Assembly (NCBI RefSeq): GCF_963576545.1 | Contig: NC_083639.1 | Coordinates: 15,192,118-15,256,117, forward strand | Source of the DNA: Limanda limanda | Taxonomy: Eukaryota; Chordata; Actinopteri; Pleuronectiformes; Pleuronectidae | Reading direction: 5' to 3' | Length of the DNA: 64,000 nucleotides | In this document: piece after piece, positions 41,301 to 50,608 of the stretch | Layout of the letters: each line of letters starts with the position of its first letter | How positions within the stretch are numbered: the stretch's first letter is position 1 | Notes under the pieces: model-generated | Databases searched by the model: none | What the model saw: only the letters and a program-made list of their open reading frames with translations | Told to the model about the DNA's origin: nothing | Program-made: the position numbers and the translations under genes

Positions 41301-44300
41301 CTGCTTCACTTTTCTATTATCATAGACACTTACCCTCCTCTTCCATCATTGTTTCACTGTTAAAACCTCTCACACAACTTCCACTGTTCATTTCCACCGA
41401 GACCATTGACAGTTAAAGACAAATCAGGCTTCCTTATTTGACTACAAGACTGTAAACAGCTGCAAATGTAATAGATTAATAATGCTATAATAATACTAAT
41501 ACTAAAATAATACTATAAAAGCTTTGTGCTTCACCACCACTGCATTATCCATTTGAATCCAAATTTGTATATACTGTCTATGAATATAACACAAATGAAA
41601 GTGAGTAATTACTACACTACTTCAGATCAGATATTGTTTTATTCACTCTTAACTTGATTAGGTTATTGCAGATTTTTAATCCAATCTGTTTTTTGTGTTG
41701 TAGAAAGTTGAATCCTCTGCACTTCCCCCTGCTAAAAAGGACACCGCTGATGGCAAGCTCCAGGCTAATCCGGTGAGACACAGAACCACAGATTTCTTTC
41801 CCTCTTTTTTTCCCCCTGACGTTTTTATTTTCCTCTGCCCTGTTTCGCCTTGTTGTCTTGTCACCTTTCGCATCGGGAGAGACAGTTTTATTTCCATGGT
41901 TACGAATCCGATCTCCTGTTCTCTCCTCAGGGCGACTCCATGTCCCTGGACGCCCTCAGTGCTCTCTGCGACACGTTGCCAGAAGACGCACCAAAACCTG
42001 AGGCCCCCGAACTCAGACCTGAGGACATGGTCTCGGTAAGGGACAGATAGCTTCCTGTTGTCTGCATACCAGTTCCATTTGTGTGTCATCAAACTGCTTT
42101 CTCACAGTGTCATTATTTCCCGTCCCTTTTCATAGGTGGACAAACTGAAGGAGGAGAAGGGTATGCGTGTAGGAGATACGGAGGAATCCATTCCTCCAGA
42201 GTACAGGTTTAATAGGGCGGAGCTGGAAAAACTGCCTGCTCCTAAACCTGAGGTGAGACCGGCACAAGTTCTTAGATCTTTAAATCATACTTTAGGGTAT
42301 GGAGCTCTAATTTATCACTGATGGATCTTTCACTGTGTCTCCTCCTGCAGCCCACCATGGCCACAGGTGACGCTCTGGACATTTTGTCTGGAGACTTCAT
42401 GACATCCTCAGCAGCTCCTGCTCTCAAGGCTCCTGTCGTCCCCTCAGCTCCTTCTGCACAGGTACACTGTGGATCTGTTGTCAAGATAATACTTTAAGAA
42501 TTGTTTATTTAATTTCGTTCCCTCTTTGTTAAAACAAAACACCTTCATCTCTTTTCTTCAGACCAAGGTGGAGGATTTGTCAGCTCTGGATTTGCTCGCT
42601 GGAGACTTTGTGACTCCAGCTAAAGCTACCGGAGTTGAGGCGAACGTCTATCTTTGTGACAGGGGGCCACTAAAGGTAAAGCTGTTGGAGTGAATGTATG
42701 TTTGTGAGTTTCCATATCTGGGATCCACTGTCCTCCTACAGCAGGGATGGGCTATCATTTTTCCTTTGGGGCCACATAAGAAACCCAGATTGTTGCCAGG
42801 GGCCAAACAAATTTTGTTACAGAATTATAAGTATTGTGCACTTACTCTTATTCCTCAGCATTTATTATATTGAAAACGATTAGAAAAAGCATCCTATTTA
42901 AACAATTTAATATGCAGGAGTCTTTAAACGTAATGTAGAGTTTATCCAAAGCAGCATAATATCAGGGACTCTTTCATGGATTAACTTCCATGAACTTAAC
43001 AGCCAAATTAACCTGAGAACAAAAATCCAAACGAGTATAACATCTCCTGTCCTGTCCAGGTTACTTTTTTTAATGATTGAGAACAATTCGTTTTTTATTG
43101 TATTATTCGCTGTGGATTATGAACAACAGATTTCTGTATTTCCATGCATTTTTTGCCTCAAAGTGACAGCTCAAGTTTACGTCTTTCTATAAGGCCACAC
43201 GTTCGTTGCAAACGAAGAACACAGCTTTGCCGTGAATCTCAGTGAAAGATACGAAGCAGTCGATGACTTATTAACACTCTACATTCAGCATCGACCATAC
43301 GCTGTTAAGTGCTCATTTGTATTAGGCCCGGTCCAGCCTGTGGGCCATACAATGCCCAGGTCTGTTCCATTGTATATGTTTCCTTACTAACTTAAATTAA
43401 ATGGAAGGAATTCAATTTCTACTCTCAACAGTTTACGTCTGTCCTTGCGGTTTTTAATGTCCTTTGTCATTTTCTGACTATGTGTCACACTGTATTTCCC
43501 TGTGTGTCTGCAGACTACAGTTTGTCCGATGGAGCAGCCCGTCAGGACAGTAACTGTGAGGATTCAAATCCATCTCTGTCTGAAATGCTTTTAATTTCAC
43601 TGTAGATCTTTGTTCACTTGCAATCACACTTCAAACTGAATATTTAATAAAAAGTAAATGTATATTTTCAGATGTCTTGCTTTAGTCCCTCATGCCTTGC
43701 TTTTGTTGATTAACCTAAGAATAGGACAAATATCACAATCTCCTGTTCTCTCCTCAGGGCGACTCCATGTCCCTGGACGCTCTCAGTGCTCTTTGTGACA
43801 CGTTGCCAGAAGACGCACCAAAACCTGAAGCCCCCGAACTCAGACCTGAGGACATCGTCTCTGTATGAAGCACACAATATGTCATCAACATACACACACC
43901 CTATCAAATTATCTACAGAGCCATGCTGACACATTGTCCTTTTCTCTCTATTTCTGTGTAAGAAAATGTGAAAATATTGATCTCACCAGGTTTTGTTTAC
44001 TTTTCTTTTCCTTTTCATAGGTGGACAAACTGAAGGAGGAGAAGGGTATGCGTGTAGGAGATACGGAGGAATCCATTCCTCCAGAGTACAGGTTTAATAA
44101 GGCGGAGTTGGAAAAACTGCCTGCTCCTAAACCTGAGGTGAGACCTGGACAAGTTCTTAGATCTTTAAATCATACTTTAGGCAATGAAGCTCTGAGACAT
44201 GATGAATCAATGTCAGATTAATTTGCATCAATAAGTTTATCACTGATGGATCCTTCGCTGTGTCTCCTCCTGCAGCCCACCATGGGCACAGGGGACGCTC

Positions 44301-47300
44301 TGGACATTTTGTCTGGAGACTTCATGACGTCCTCAGCAGCTCCCTCAGTCCAGGCTCCTGTTCCCTCCCGCTCAGCTCCTCCTGCAAAGGTACACTGTGG
44401 ATCTGTTGTTAGCACCTGCAGCCAAAAGCAGGGTGATGTAGAGTAAAATCATTTTGTTTGTCCAGAAACAGTAGTGATGGTGGAATGACAAATTTATTTT
44501 ACTAAACTTTTTTTATTTTAAGTATTACAACAACAGGCTCTGCTTGTATAGAGTGTTTTGTGACACTGGAGAGAACGAGGCTGTTTCCTTCTCTTTGTGC
44601 TAGGCTATATATTTATATATTTATTACCAGCAATGGCAAATAAGACAAGACAATTTTAACTTTATAATATTGGAGCTTGGTGACGGTAGTGCTCAAGCTT
44701 CAGGTCAGTTTTTTAAGTTCTCATTCAGCAGTGATATTTTTTCCTCATCAGTGGATACAGTAATAAATGAATGAACGCTATATTCCAACACTACGTAAAT
44801 AGACGATTCATCCTTGCCGTTCTTTCCCTCCTTCAGCCCTCTGCAGACTTTGCTCTTAATGCCTTGGCAGCAGACTTTGTTTGCGCCTCTGCTGCTCCGG
44901 TAGCCAAGTCTGCTTGTGCTCCCACGGAGGCTGATCCGCAGGTAAATATACGAATACACACTATTAACTATTTAAACATTCCAAAAACCTGAAGTCACAC
45001 AACAATCTTTTTTTTCTGTCTGCACTCAGCTGGCAGCAGGAGCAGACAGTGCCCTGGATGCTCTGTCCAACACCTTGGAGGATATCAAACCCATCCCTCA
45101 GCCCGCCCCGGTTCCTACCAAAGACATTGTGAAGGTAGCTACGATGCTTCAAGTGCATAGTTGGAGGGAGAGAGAATATTTTCAAAAAAACTGTCACTTC
45201 AACTCATCTGTTTGGTTGTTGCAGGAGAAAAAGGTTGTGGAGGAGAGGTTGATAATGATGGGAGAGCGAGATGACTCTCTGCCACCAGAATATCGACTCA
45301 CTGAGGAAGATCTTAAGGTGAACTGACGTCTACATTTATACGCTAGGATACATTATGTGATATTGAGTGTTAAAGGTGTGAACTGACCCTATACGACTTC
45401 TATGGTTATTTTATTCTGAACAGTAGACTAACTACATCCATTAGTTTCTTGTCAAATAACATTCTAATGAAAAATAAATATAATAATCCTTACAGATTCA
45501 ATAGGGCCTCTCACCATTCGGTGCTCGGGCCCTAATAAACAGCGGGTTGCTATGAATACTGTGATGGCCAGTGTTTATTTATTTGTTCTGCAACAACAGT
45601 AACACAAAAATGAATGCCTCAGAATATCTACCTGAATGTTTAATGGGACATTTACATCAGGGATGGAGAACATATGTCCCATCAAGGGTCATTTCCATTT
45701 TCATAACATCCTTCACAGGCCATATTGAGTTATTGATCACATTTATCACAATAACTTCTCATGTGGGCTGGCTGGAACTGCTTCTCTGAGGCAAGGCGTC
45801 TGATGCCATATGGTAGTGATGGTAATGATGCTACTCACAGCCAGTTTAGACCTAAACAACTTGCTCAAACAAATCCTCACCCACTTTTTTTGTGTGTCAC
45901 GCACGACTTGTAAAGACAGCGATTCCTCTGTCATATCAAACTCAGAAAGTGGGCCACAAACAAAAAAGGCTACTTAAGCTTTACTTGTTATGCTACTTAT
46001 GTTCCTGTTGTGGTCTATCTGGTCTTTTAACAAAAAAGTATTTTATTTTTTGCCATCTTCTTTTTATTACCGAAAAATTTAATTTATAATTGTTGCTTTA
46101 GTATGTTTCTAATTTACATGTCTTTCATTCTAAAGAATATGGCAGAGGCAAAGGCAAAAGCAGCTGCAGCACCCAAGGAGGTAAGTGTGTCACAGAGTAG
46201 ATGAATGATAATAAGATATATATAGTATGTGCAGATAGTGTGTAACTTCCTGCCCTTCTCTGCCCTGTAGAAGGGTCTGGATGATGCTTCAGCCATGGAC
46301 CTGCTGTCCCTTGATTTCTCTGCTGCTCCTAAACCAGCTGCTCCGGTCAAATCATCTGCAGCCACGACAAAGCTGGAAGCTCCTGCGCAGGCCTCAGAGC
46401 CCCTGAAGGTAGCACAGACTGCAAAACCACCTCCAGTTTAGTGAGGGTGGTTTGGCTTTATATGACAAATACCCCTGAATATGCTGACGTGCCCGCATTT
46501 CATTCAAACAAGGCAGTTCCAGGGTCCTCGTATTGTGCATATTAGTATTTCATCGCCGTGCAAAATGTGATTGTTCTGCCATGTACATATAAGTTGGACA
46601 ACTGCTTTAAATTGTAACTTAAACTACTGTGATTTAATATGTTTGTTTATTCCCTTTTTTTTCTTTCTCAGCCAATGGCCGGCCCTGTTCTGGACTCCCT
46701 GGCGGACACCTTGCTCCCAGACGCCAAAGAGTTCAAATCCAAAGCAGACCAAGGAAAACCAAAGGTACAGAGAACAGATCAGGATGTGACATCAGCTCTT
46801 TTTGTTCACCTTTTACTTGTTAATCTGTCACACTGAAGAAACCTCTAATAATAACATATATCTTGTGACTTCATGCATTAAATTTTAATTCAGCTCAAGT
46901 AGTAACCACAATCAAGGACATTTTTTCTGCAGTCACATCCAAAAATGGCTCAGAAGTTTTCCAGTCACCGTTATTTCTGTACTGCAGTCTTCTAGGAAAA
47001 TACATATATCTCTGTATCTCTACTGTGTTACATTTTAAAGCATTTTCAAGTTGTTGAAAAACCTTTAAGTAGCTATCTTGTTTTTGCAAGTTGGAGCAAG
47101 AGTGAACTTTCATGTTCACTTCCACCTAAACACATTACTCACTACTGCTTGTAAGTACAAACATGTTACTGATGTGAAGACACTTTATCAGTTACATGGC
47201 GCCCTCTACAGGTTGTTTACTAGCATTTACTGAGTCAGGGGTCACCGCCTCCCATGGGGCTGTTGAGCCTAACCAAGGTGTTGACTTTGTTACAGGGCAA

Positions 47301-48007
47301 GAGCAAGTCAAAGTCAAAGTCCAAAGTAAGCAAAGTGCCTGCTGCATGGAGACCGGAAATAAACTGGATCATTTGATCTGATGCATCATTATGGACAAAA
47401 TTAATCTGTGATCGCTTTTAATCAAGCTGAAGTTCAAACTCGAATGTTGGAGCCTGTGCTCCCTGCACACAGCTGCATGTGATGCACTCTGCGCTACTGC
47501 TTTACGTGATCATAATTTCTTTAATAATTGCATCCAATCTGTTTATGTGTATCGTCTCTGTCTTTTATGTCATATTTGTGTACTTGCACCTAATTATCGT
47601 CTGTTGCGTGATTGCACGTGTGGATTGTCACTAATTTCCTGTTAATCTGTGCAACATCAATAAACCGACCCACCTACCCTGCAAACTACCGACCTACAAA
47701 CCTACCTACCTACAAACCAAACGACCTACTTACAAACCAGACTATCTACCTACAAACCTACAGACCTACCTACTTATCCATCCACGTTAATGCCCGCCCG
47801 CCTGCCTGCCTACCGATCAAACTATCTCTATAATGATTGCATGCAACGGTGCTGCTCCCTCTATTCCTTTTTATAGATATTAAAAACAACTTTAACCTTG
47901 CGTTGCAGAAACATCACGCAGAGGAGCCATCTGCCACTGACCTGTTATCAGCTCAGCTAAGTTCAGACGTTGTGTCAACAACTACAAAGAAGGGAGGCAA
48001 GAGCTAG
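14707..48007 (+). CDS. cast: Calpastatin, inhibitor of calpains
   Basis: This is an intrinsically unfolded cytosolic protein; each inhibitory unit wraps one Ca2+-activated calpain. From the first start (14707) I assemble 34 coding exons: 14707-14763, then 33 internal and terminal exons beginning at 33514 and ending with a stop at 48005-48007. The product is about 1,043 residues. Human calpastatin has about 700-750 residues and four units; this gene has five complete A-B-C units plus an eroded sixth. Diagnostic motifs are A ([14 protein letters not shown]), B ([21 protein letters not shown]) and C ([15 protein letters not shown]). Every assigned exon length is a multiple of three and every junction is phase 0, so any exon can be skipped in frame. 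The low-complexity K/A/P/E composition is normal for the family. Exon sets are given in the sub-entries. The 12-kb stretch between the alternative first exons and 33514 may hide further small exons. Confidence 0.95.
15103..15360. repeat. Two (TG)n microsatellites
   Basis: TG tracts at about 15103-15184 and 15286-15360 (the second interrupted by GAGTGT units), in cast intron 1. Confidence 0.95.
15835..15864 (+). CDS. cast: cast alternative first exon 2 ([10 protein letters not shown])
   Basis: A 30-base coding start, [10 protein letters not shown], is followed by a strong GTAAGT donor in phase 0. As I remember it, one human CAST isoform begins MAFASWWYKT. The spacing of aromatic and small residues (MA-aromatic-A-x-aromatic-W) is conserved, which supports this as the orthologous alternative first exon. 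It is too short to be found by open-frame length. Confidence 0.65.
16715..16804 (+). CDS. cast: Candidate cast XL-region exon
   Basis: This is a 90-base open segment between a TAG acceptor (preceded by a GT-rich tract) and a GTACAG donor, phase 0 at both ends. It encodes 30 residues beginning [15 protein letters not shown]. The start loosely resembles the human XL-region stretch KKAASLGSSQPSRP, as I recall it. It sits downstream of first exons 1 and 2 and upstream of first exon 3, as an XL exon should. Transcript evidence would decide. Confidence 0.4.
21205..21279 (+). CDS. cast: cast alternative first exon 3 with N-myristoylation signal
   Basis: This exon encodes 25 residues beginning [19 protein letters not shown] and ends in phase 0 at a GTCTGT donor. 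The ATG has A at -3 and G at +4. Gly2 with Ser6 (MGxxxS) fits the N-myristoyltransferase consensus. Mammalian testis-type calpastatin begins MGQFLSS and is membrane-targeted, so the MGQ(I/F)LS start looks conserved between fish and mammals. A TTTATAG box lies at about 20970. The isoform would omit exons upstream of 21205. Confidence 0.7.
21533..21663. repeat. (CT)n microsatellite
   Basis: About 130 bases of CT with CCCT interruptions, about 250 bases downstream of cast first exon 3. Confidence 0.95.
22231..22295. repeat. 9-bp minisatellite (TCAGTGGTC)n
   Basis: About seven near-perfect head-to-tail copies of TCAGTGGTC. It is open in all plus-strand frames (SQWSQW-type repeat), but nothing suggests it is coding. 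Confidence 0.95.
23882..23988. mobile_element. Short internally deleted copy of the same MITE family
   Basis: It has the ends GGTTCAGTGTGTAGAATGTAG and (reverse complement) GTCCAGTGTGTAAGATTTAG, and contains CAATTTCTGCCAATAGATCC, the reverse complement of the 53060-53095 segment. It is only about 105 bases long, against 523 for the other copy. Confidence 0.6.
25560..25589. other. Near-perfect palindrome / hairpin
   Basis: ATCCCATGCCAAAT and ATTTGGCATGGGAT form a 14-bp perfect inverted repeat with a two-base centre (TC), within the large cast intron. No flanking target duplication is obvious. Confidence 0.85.
26337..26400. repeat. (AC)n microsatellite
   Basis: A pure CA tract of about 55 bases, followed by CTCTCT. 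Confidence 0.95.
28879..28929 (+). CDS. Weak candidate cast exon
   Basis: A 51-base open segment lies between AAAACAG and GTACAG, phase 0 at both ends, encoding [17 protein letters not shown]. Phase and strand match cast, but the pyrimidine tract is poor and the composition differs from typical calpastatin L-domain sequence. It could be chance. Confidence 0.2.
33514..37257 (+). CDS. cast: cast L-region exons
   Basis: Six phase-0 exons: 33514-33582 ([16 protein letters not shown]), 34767-34886 ([14 protein letters not shown]), 35243-35353 ([17 protein letters not shown]), 36163-36288 ([17 protein letters not shown]), 36768-36863 ([17 protein letters not shown]) and 37216-37257 ([14 protein letters not shown]). 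Each is flanked by consensus AG and GT sites. Together they encode about 188 residues rich in Ala, Thr, Lys and Pro with no predicted fold. This is the N-terminal L region. It does not inhibit calpain in mammals but is linked to membrane and Ca-channel effects. Exon 35243 contains an internal tandem duplication. The introns between them hold no recognised genes. Confidence 0.88.
37336..39056 (+). CDS. cast: cast inhibitory unit 1 (A-B-C)
   Basis: The exons are 37336-37437 ([15 protein letters not shown], ending with VYTGPEVKE, close to human YTGPEV), 37542-37622 ([19 protein letters not shown]), 38106-38144 (13-residue linker) and 38970-39056 ([16 protein letters not shown]). In the family, A and C form helices that bind the calpain penta-EF-hand domains, and B loops through the active-site cleft. 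The B core LGxRxxTLPPxYR is intact. The 825-base intron at 38145-38969 contains CA tracts only. This unit is clearly more diverged from units 2-4 than those are from each other. Confidence 0.93.
39288..40412 (+). CDS. cast: cast linker exons between units 1 and 2
   Basis: The exons are 39288-39359 ([15 protein letters not shown]), 39453-39548 ([19 protein letters not shown]) and 40317-40412 ([19 protein letters not shown]). The last two are both 96 bases and share [11 protein letters not shown], so one is a duplicate of the other. The intron between them (39549-40316) carries a MITE-like block with inverted GATCACAAGTGG / CCACTTGTGATC ends. Confidence 0.88.
40550..41137 (+). CDS. cast: cast inhibitory unit 2 (A-B-C)
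   Basis: The exons are 40550-40654 ([20 protein letters not shown]), 40809-40925 ([21 protein letters not shown]) and 41024-41137 ([20 protein letters not shown]). This is the first of three near-identical cassettes. The B exon differs from that of unit 3 at two of 117 bases, and the 98-base B-C intron is also highly similar. It is followed by linker exon 41704-41772 ([18 protein letters not shown]). The intron at 41138-41703 has no recognised feature. Confidence 0.95.
41931..42675 (+). CDS. cast: cast inhibitory unit 3 with an extra C segment
   Basis: The exons are 41931-42035 ([20 protein letters not shown]), 42136-42252 ([17 protein letters not shown]), 42351-42461 ([20 protein letters not shown]) and 42562-42675, a second C-like exon ([16 protein letters not shown]) with an unusual tail, [14 protein letters not shown]. 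The next exon, 43514-43555 ([14 protein letters not shown]), is an atypical short linker. An additional C-helix module may modulate binding; that is inference. Confidence 0.94.
42742..43364. mobile_element. hAT (Charlie-like) non-autonomous element relic
   Basis: The left end CAGGGATGGGC and the right end GGCCATACAATGCCCAGGTCTG are rough inverted copies. Just inside are GGGGCCACA and GGCCCGGTCCAGCCTGTGG, as in Charlie-type hAT MITEs. There is no transposase frame and no clear 8-bp target duplication, so it is old. It lies in the intron between the extra C exon of cast unit 3 and the following linker. Confidence 0.45.
43758..44941 (+). CDS. cast: cast inhibitory unit 4 with an extra C-like exon
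   Basis: The exons are 43758-43862 (A, nearly the same as unit 3), 44021-44137 (B, differing from unit 3 at two bases), 44276-44389 ([20 protein letters not shown]) and 44837-44941 ([18 protein letters not shown], a diverged C-like module). The B-C intron is 138 bases rather than 98, because about 40 bases are inserted into an otherwise matching sequence. The intron at 44390-44836 has no recognised feature. Confidence 0.94.
45030..46408 (+). CDS. cast: cast inhibitory unit 5 (A-B-C)
   Basis: The exons are 45030-45134 ([18 protein letters not shown]), 45225-45317 ([21 protein letters not shown]), 46136-46180 (linker [15 protein letters not shown]) and 46271-46408 ([16 protein letters not shown]). 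The B core [12 protein letters not shown] resembles mammalian unit 4 (GERDDTIPPEYR). This unit is diverged from units 2-4 and so predates the cassette amplification. The intron at 45318-46135 contains a teleost repeat fragment near 45496-45545 (GCTCGGGCCCTAATAA). Confidence 0.93.
46672..48007 (+). CDS. cast: cast C-terminal exons, worn sixth unit
   Basis: The exons are 46672-46764 ([19 protein letters not shown]-like), 47296-47325 (ten residues, [10 protein letters not shown]) and 47909-48007 ([14 protein letters not shown]-like, ending KKGGKS and a TAG stop at 48005). No B-type PPxYR exon lies between them, so this looks like an inhibitory unit that lost its B segment. The Lys/Ser-rich exon matches the basic tail typical of calpastatin. 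The intron at 47326-47908 contains degenerate CCTAC repeats at about 47665-47820. Confidence 0.88.
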
Positions 48008-48284
48008 ACCACCTTGTGAGGTCAGTTCTCATCTTTTTTCACAATTGTACCTTATAAAAGATGAGATGTGAGGATTAATGTCTCCACAGCGCTCCACTGA
48101 CTGCTGAATGTGTCACATGTTTGTTACAGGTGGTCGGTGCCTTTTGTCCTCGAGGGACGCAGGGGCGCATCAGTGTGGGATCTGCTCTGTGGATAATTGT
48201 TCTATTTTTCTAAATCATCAAGAATGTACATTGGATGAAAGACAAACCCACACACACACAAATGCACACACATGCACACACATA

Positions 48285-48352
<68 letters not shown>

Positions 48353-49730
48353 CACACCTCTGCGTGTAGTGCCTTTCTTGTTCGGTGTCACGTGTGTTGT
48401 TGGATGAGGAGCTCTTGGTGTCTGTCTCTGCAGAAAGTGACTTTTTTGAAACATGGATGGATGTAAAGAACGAGTGAAGAAAAGAAACAGAAAGAGGGGA
48501 AACTGGGGAAAGAGAGGAGGTTAAGGCACGTTAAAAAAAAAGTTTGTTTTGCTGGTTGCTGTGCTGAATGTGCTGATGGAAGGAAAGTTTTGCGTTTGCA
48601 TCTCAGCTGACAGTTTCCATTTTCCCAAAGATGCACAGAGACATCAAAACACACCTGTAATCTAAACCTGGTGGTGTATTGTGACGCTGGTTGGAGTGGT
48701 GGCGACTGTGGGCTCGAGTGGGAGAAGTATGTAGGGGGGTTAATAGTATCGGGATGTTTGTGCAATCTTGTACACAGAAAAGTCAAGTTTTCTATCACCA
48801 AGTGGTCAGATGCCAATAAGACACTAGTGTACAGCTTTGTCTGCGTATATTTTGGACAGCACGTAGTTTACATGATTAAATGTGTGGAGGATTCACAGGA
48901 GGTGTTCTGCTTAATTCTGTATCTCAGAGCTTCTTTGCAAATGCCTTTTACTTTCTGTAGAGAAATATCTGTCAAGAGAAGAAGGGTCTTTTTTTGTGTG
49001 TGTTTGGCCTTGCATTAAAAAAACATTACTGGTGTACAAAAGAGCACTTAGTGAACCGAGGTGGTTACAAGTGTGAACTGCCATTCTGTATACTGTAAAA
49101 AAAGATTTTTGTTCTGTATAAGACAACACTGTATAATTTACAAAAGGCTTTCAGCTGCAAAGTCTAATCACTATAATTTCCCCAAGGTAATTTGTTTCTT
49201 CCTGACACAGGTTTTGTTGTGTGGGTATGTGTCAAAAGATATAAAAGGTGTTTTAGATGTGGGAATACTAATTAAATAAAATGAATGTAAAGTTTTAGAT
49301 TTCGAATGTGTAGTTGTTATATGAGAGTTTGGTTTTTACAATTTGCACAAAAGCAATTATGAAGTGCCTTAAAAAGCTAAATATAGCAGGACAAATATAT
49401 CCTATCAAATCAGTAAACAATTATATTTTCTTACAGGTGCAAGGGAAGTGTGTGTATGTATTCAACCGAATGGGAACAGAATCTCTTCTAAAAAAAAATA
49501 TTTTTATTCTCTCCTCTCGAATTAGTTTTTTTTTGGTTTCACTCTGCGCAGTTGTAGCCCACTTCCTTCTCACTCAGGGGGCTCAACGACTAAAAGACAT
49601 GTCTTTTGCTCAAACTTTATATTTGTGTGCCAAGAACCTGAATGACTGATGGTGGATGCAAATGAGTGGGTTTGTTGTGTAAAATAAAGAAAAATACGAA
49701 ACTTAAATAAAGACAAATGCAATTCATTGT
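48008..49730 (+). other. cast: cast 3' UTR and polyadenylation region
   Basis: Shortly after the stop there is a possible UTR intron (GAG|GTCAGT near 48020 to TTACAG|GTGG at 48131). The following sequence contains a (CA)n tract at 48247-48358. Possible AATAAA signals occur at 49683-49688 and 49706-49711, with another in the AATTAAATAAAATG stretch near 49273. The open frames in this stretch are not conserved. Which poly(A) site is used is inference. Confidence 0.6.
48247..48358. repeat. (CA)n microsatellite in cast 3' UTR
   Basis: A CA-rich tract with AT and GC interruptions at both ends and a pure core of about 55 bases, inside the probable cast 3' UTR. Confidence 0.95.
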
Positions 49731-50608
49731 AGTCGTGGAAGATTGTTTTGAGTGGTATTAAGATTCATTTTATTTTATGTCTTTATTTTTATTTTTACAA
49801 TATTTAAAATACAAATTGACCAATTATAAAAAACACTGTACATCCATTTCCAAGAAGACAACAATTCAATACTTGCTCCTCATTACTTTGAAACCAGTGA
49901 GATGATATTCACACGGGAAAAAAAGCTTAAACATATAAAACTTTAAAAAATACTATCTAAAGTTTTTCACATTTCAAGTTAGCATCCTGCCAGAAATAAT
50001 TTCAGCAGAGAAGATTATTTTCGTTATTATAGTCACTATAGTCTATTTTTTTTTTTTTCAGGCTGAAGAGAAGTTAAATCGCAAAAGTAACAGACATCAC
50101 TAAACAACAAAAAGGCTGTAATTGAAATAAAAAATCAATGCAGGGAAACAGAGAAAGGCTAAAAAAAACAACAGTGAAAATGTGGCTTACAAAACAAGAA
50201 CTTATAAATGAGATCTATACAAAAGTGAAATTAAATACATACTTTTTTTCCACAATAAATGTTGATTCAAATTCTAATCTTGTTTTTTTTTATTATTATC
50301 TGGATTGATAGTGTTCGGATAAATAAACACTTCAAAAGATTTTATTTGAGTAATAGAGATCACAGTGATAGTGACAGAGCGGCTCGATCGACTGTAAAAC
50401 CCACGCAGATAATGTTGACAAAGAAAAGCTTCCAAAGTCGGATGAGTATTTGACTTGAACGATTCTTGTTTTGTATTTTCTGTCACACACAGTGAAAAGT
50501 TTTTAACTTGCCAGTAAATTATTCACAGTGTAATTAAACTGTAAATAAGATTATTTTAGGAACATAACTAATAATTACAGTTAAAGAAATAAAACAGCCG
50601 CATTGAGA

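Noticed and set aside
48247..48358. Regular short repeats considered as a CRISPR-like array
   Set aside because: A simple CA dinucleotide repeat in a vertebrate gene; no spacers.
48108..48816. Open frames in the region after the cast stop
   Set aside because: They lie in the probable cast 3' UTR and are shaped by the CA repeat.
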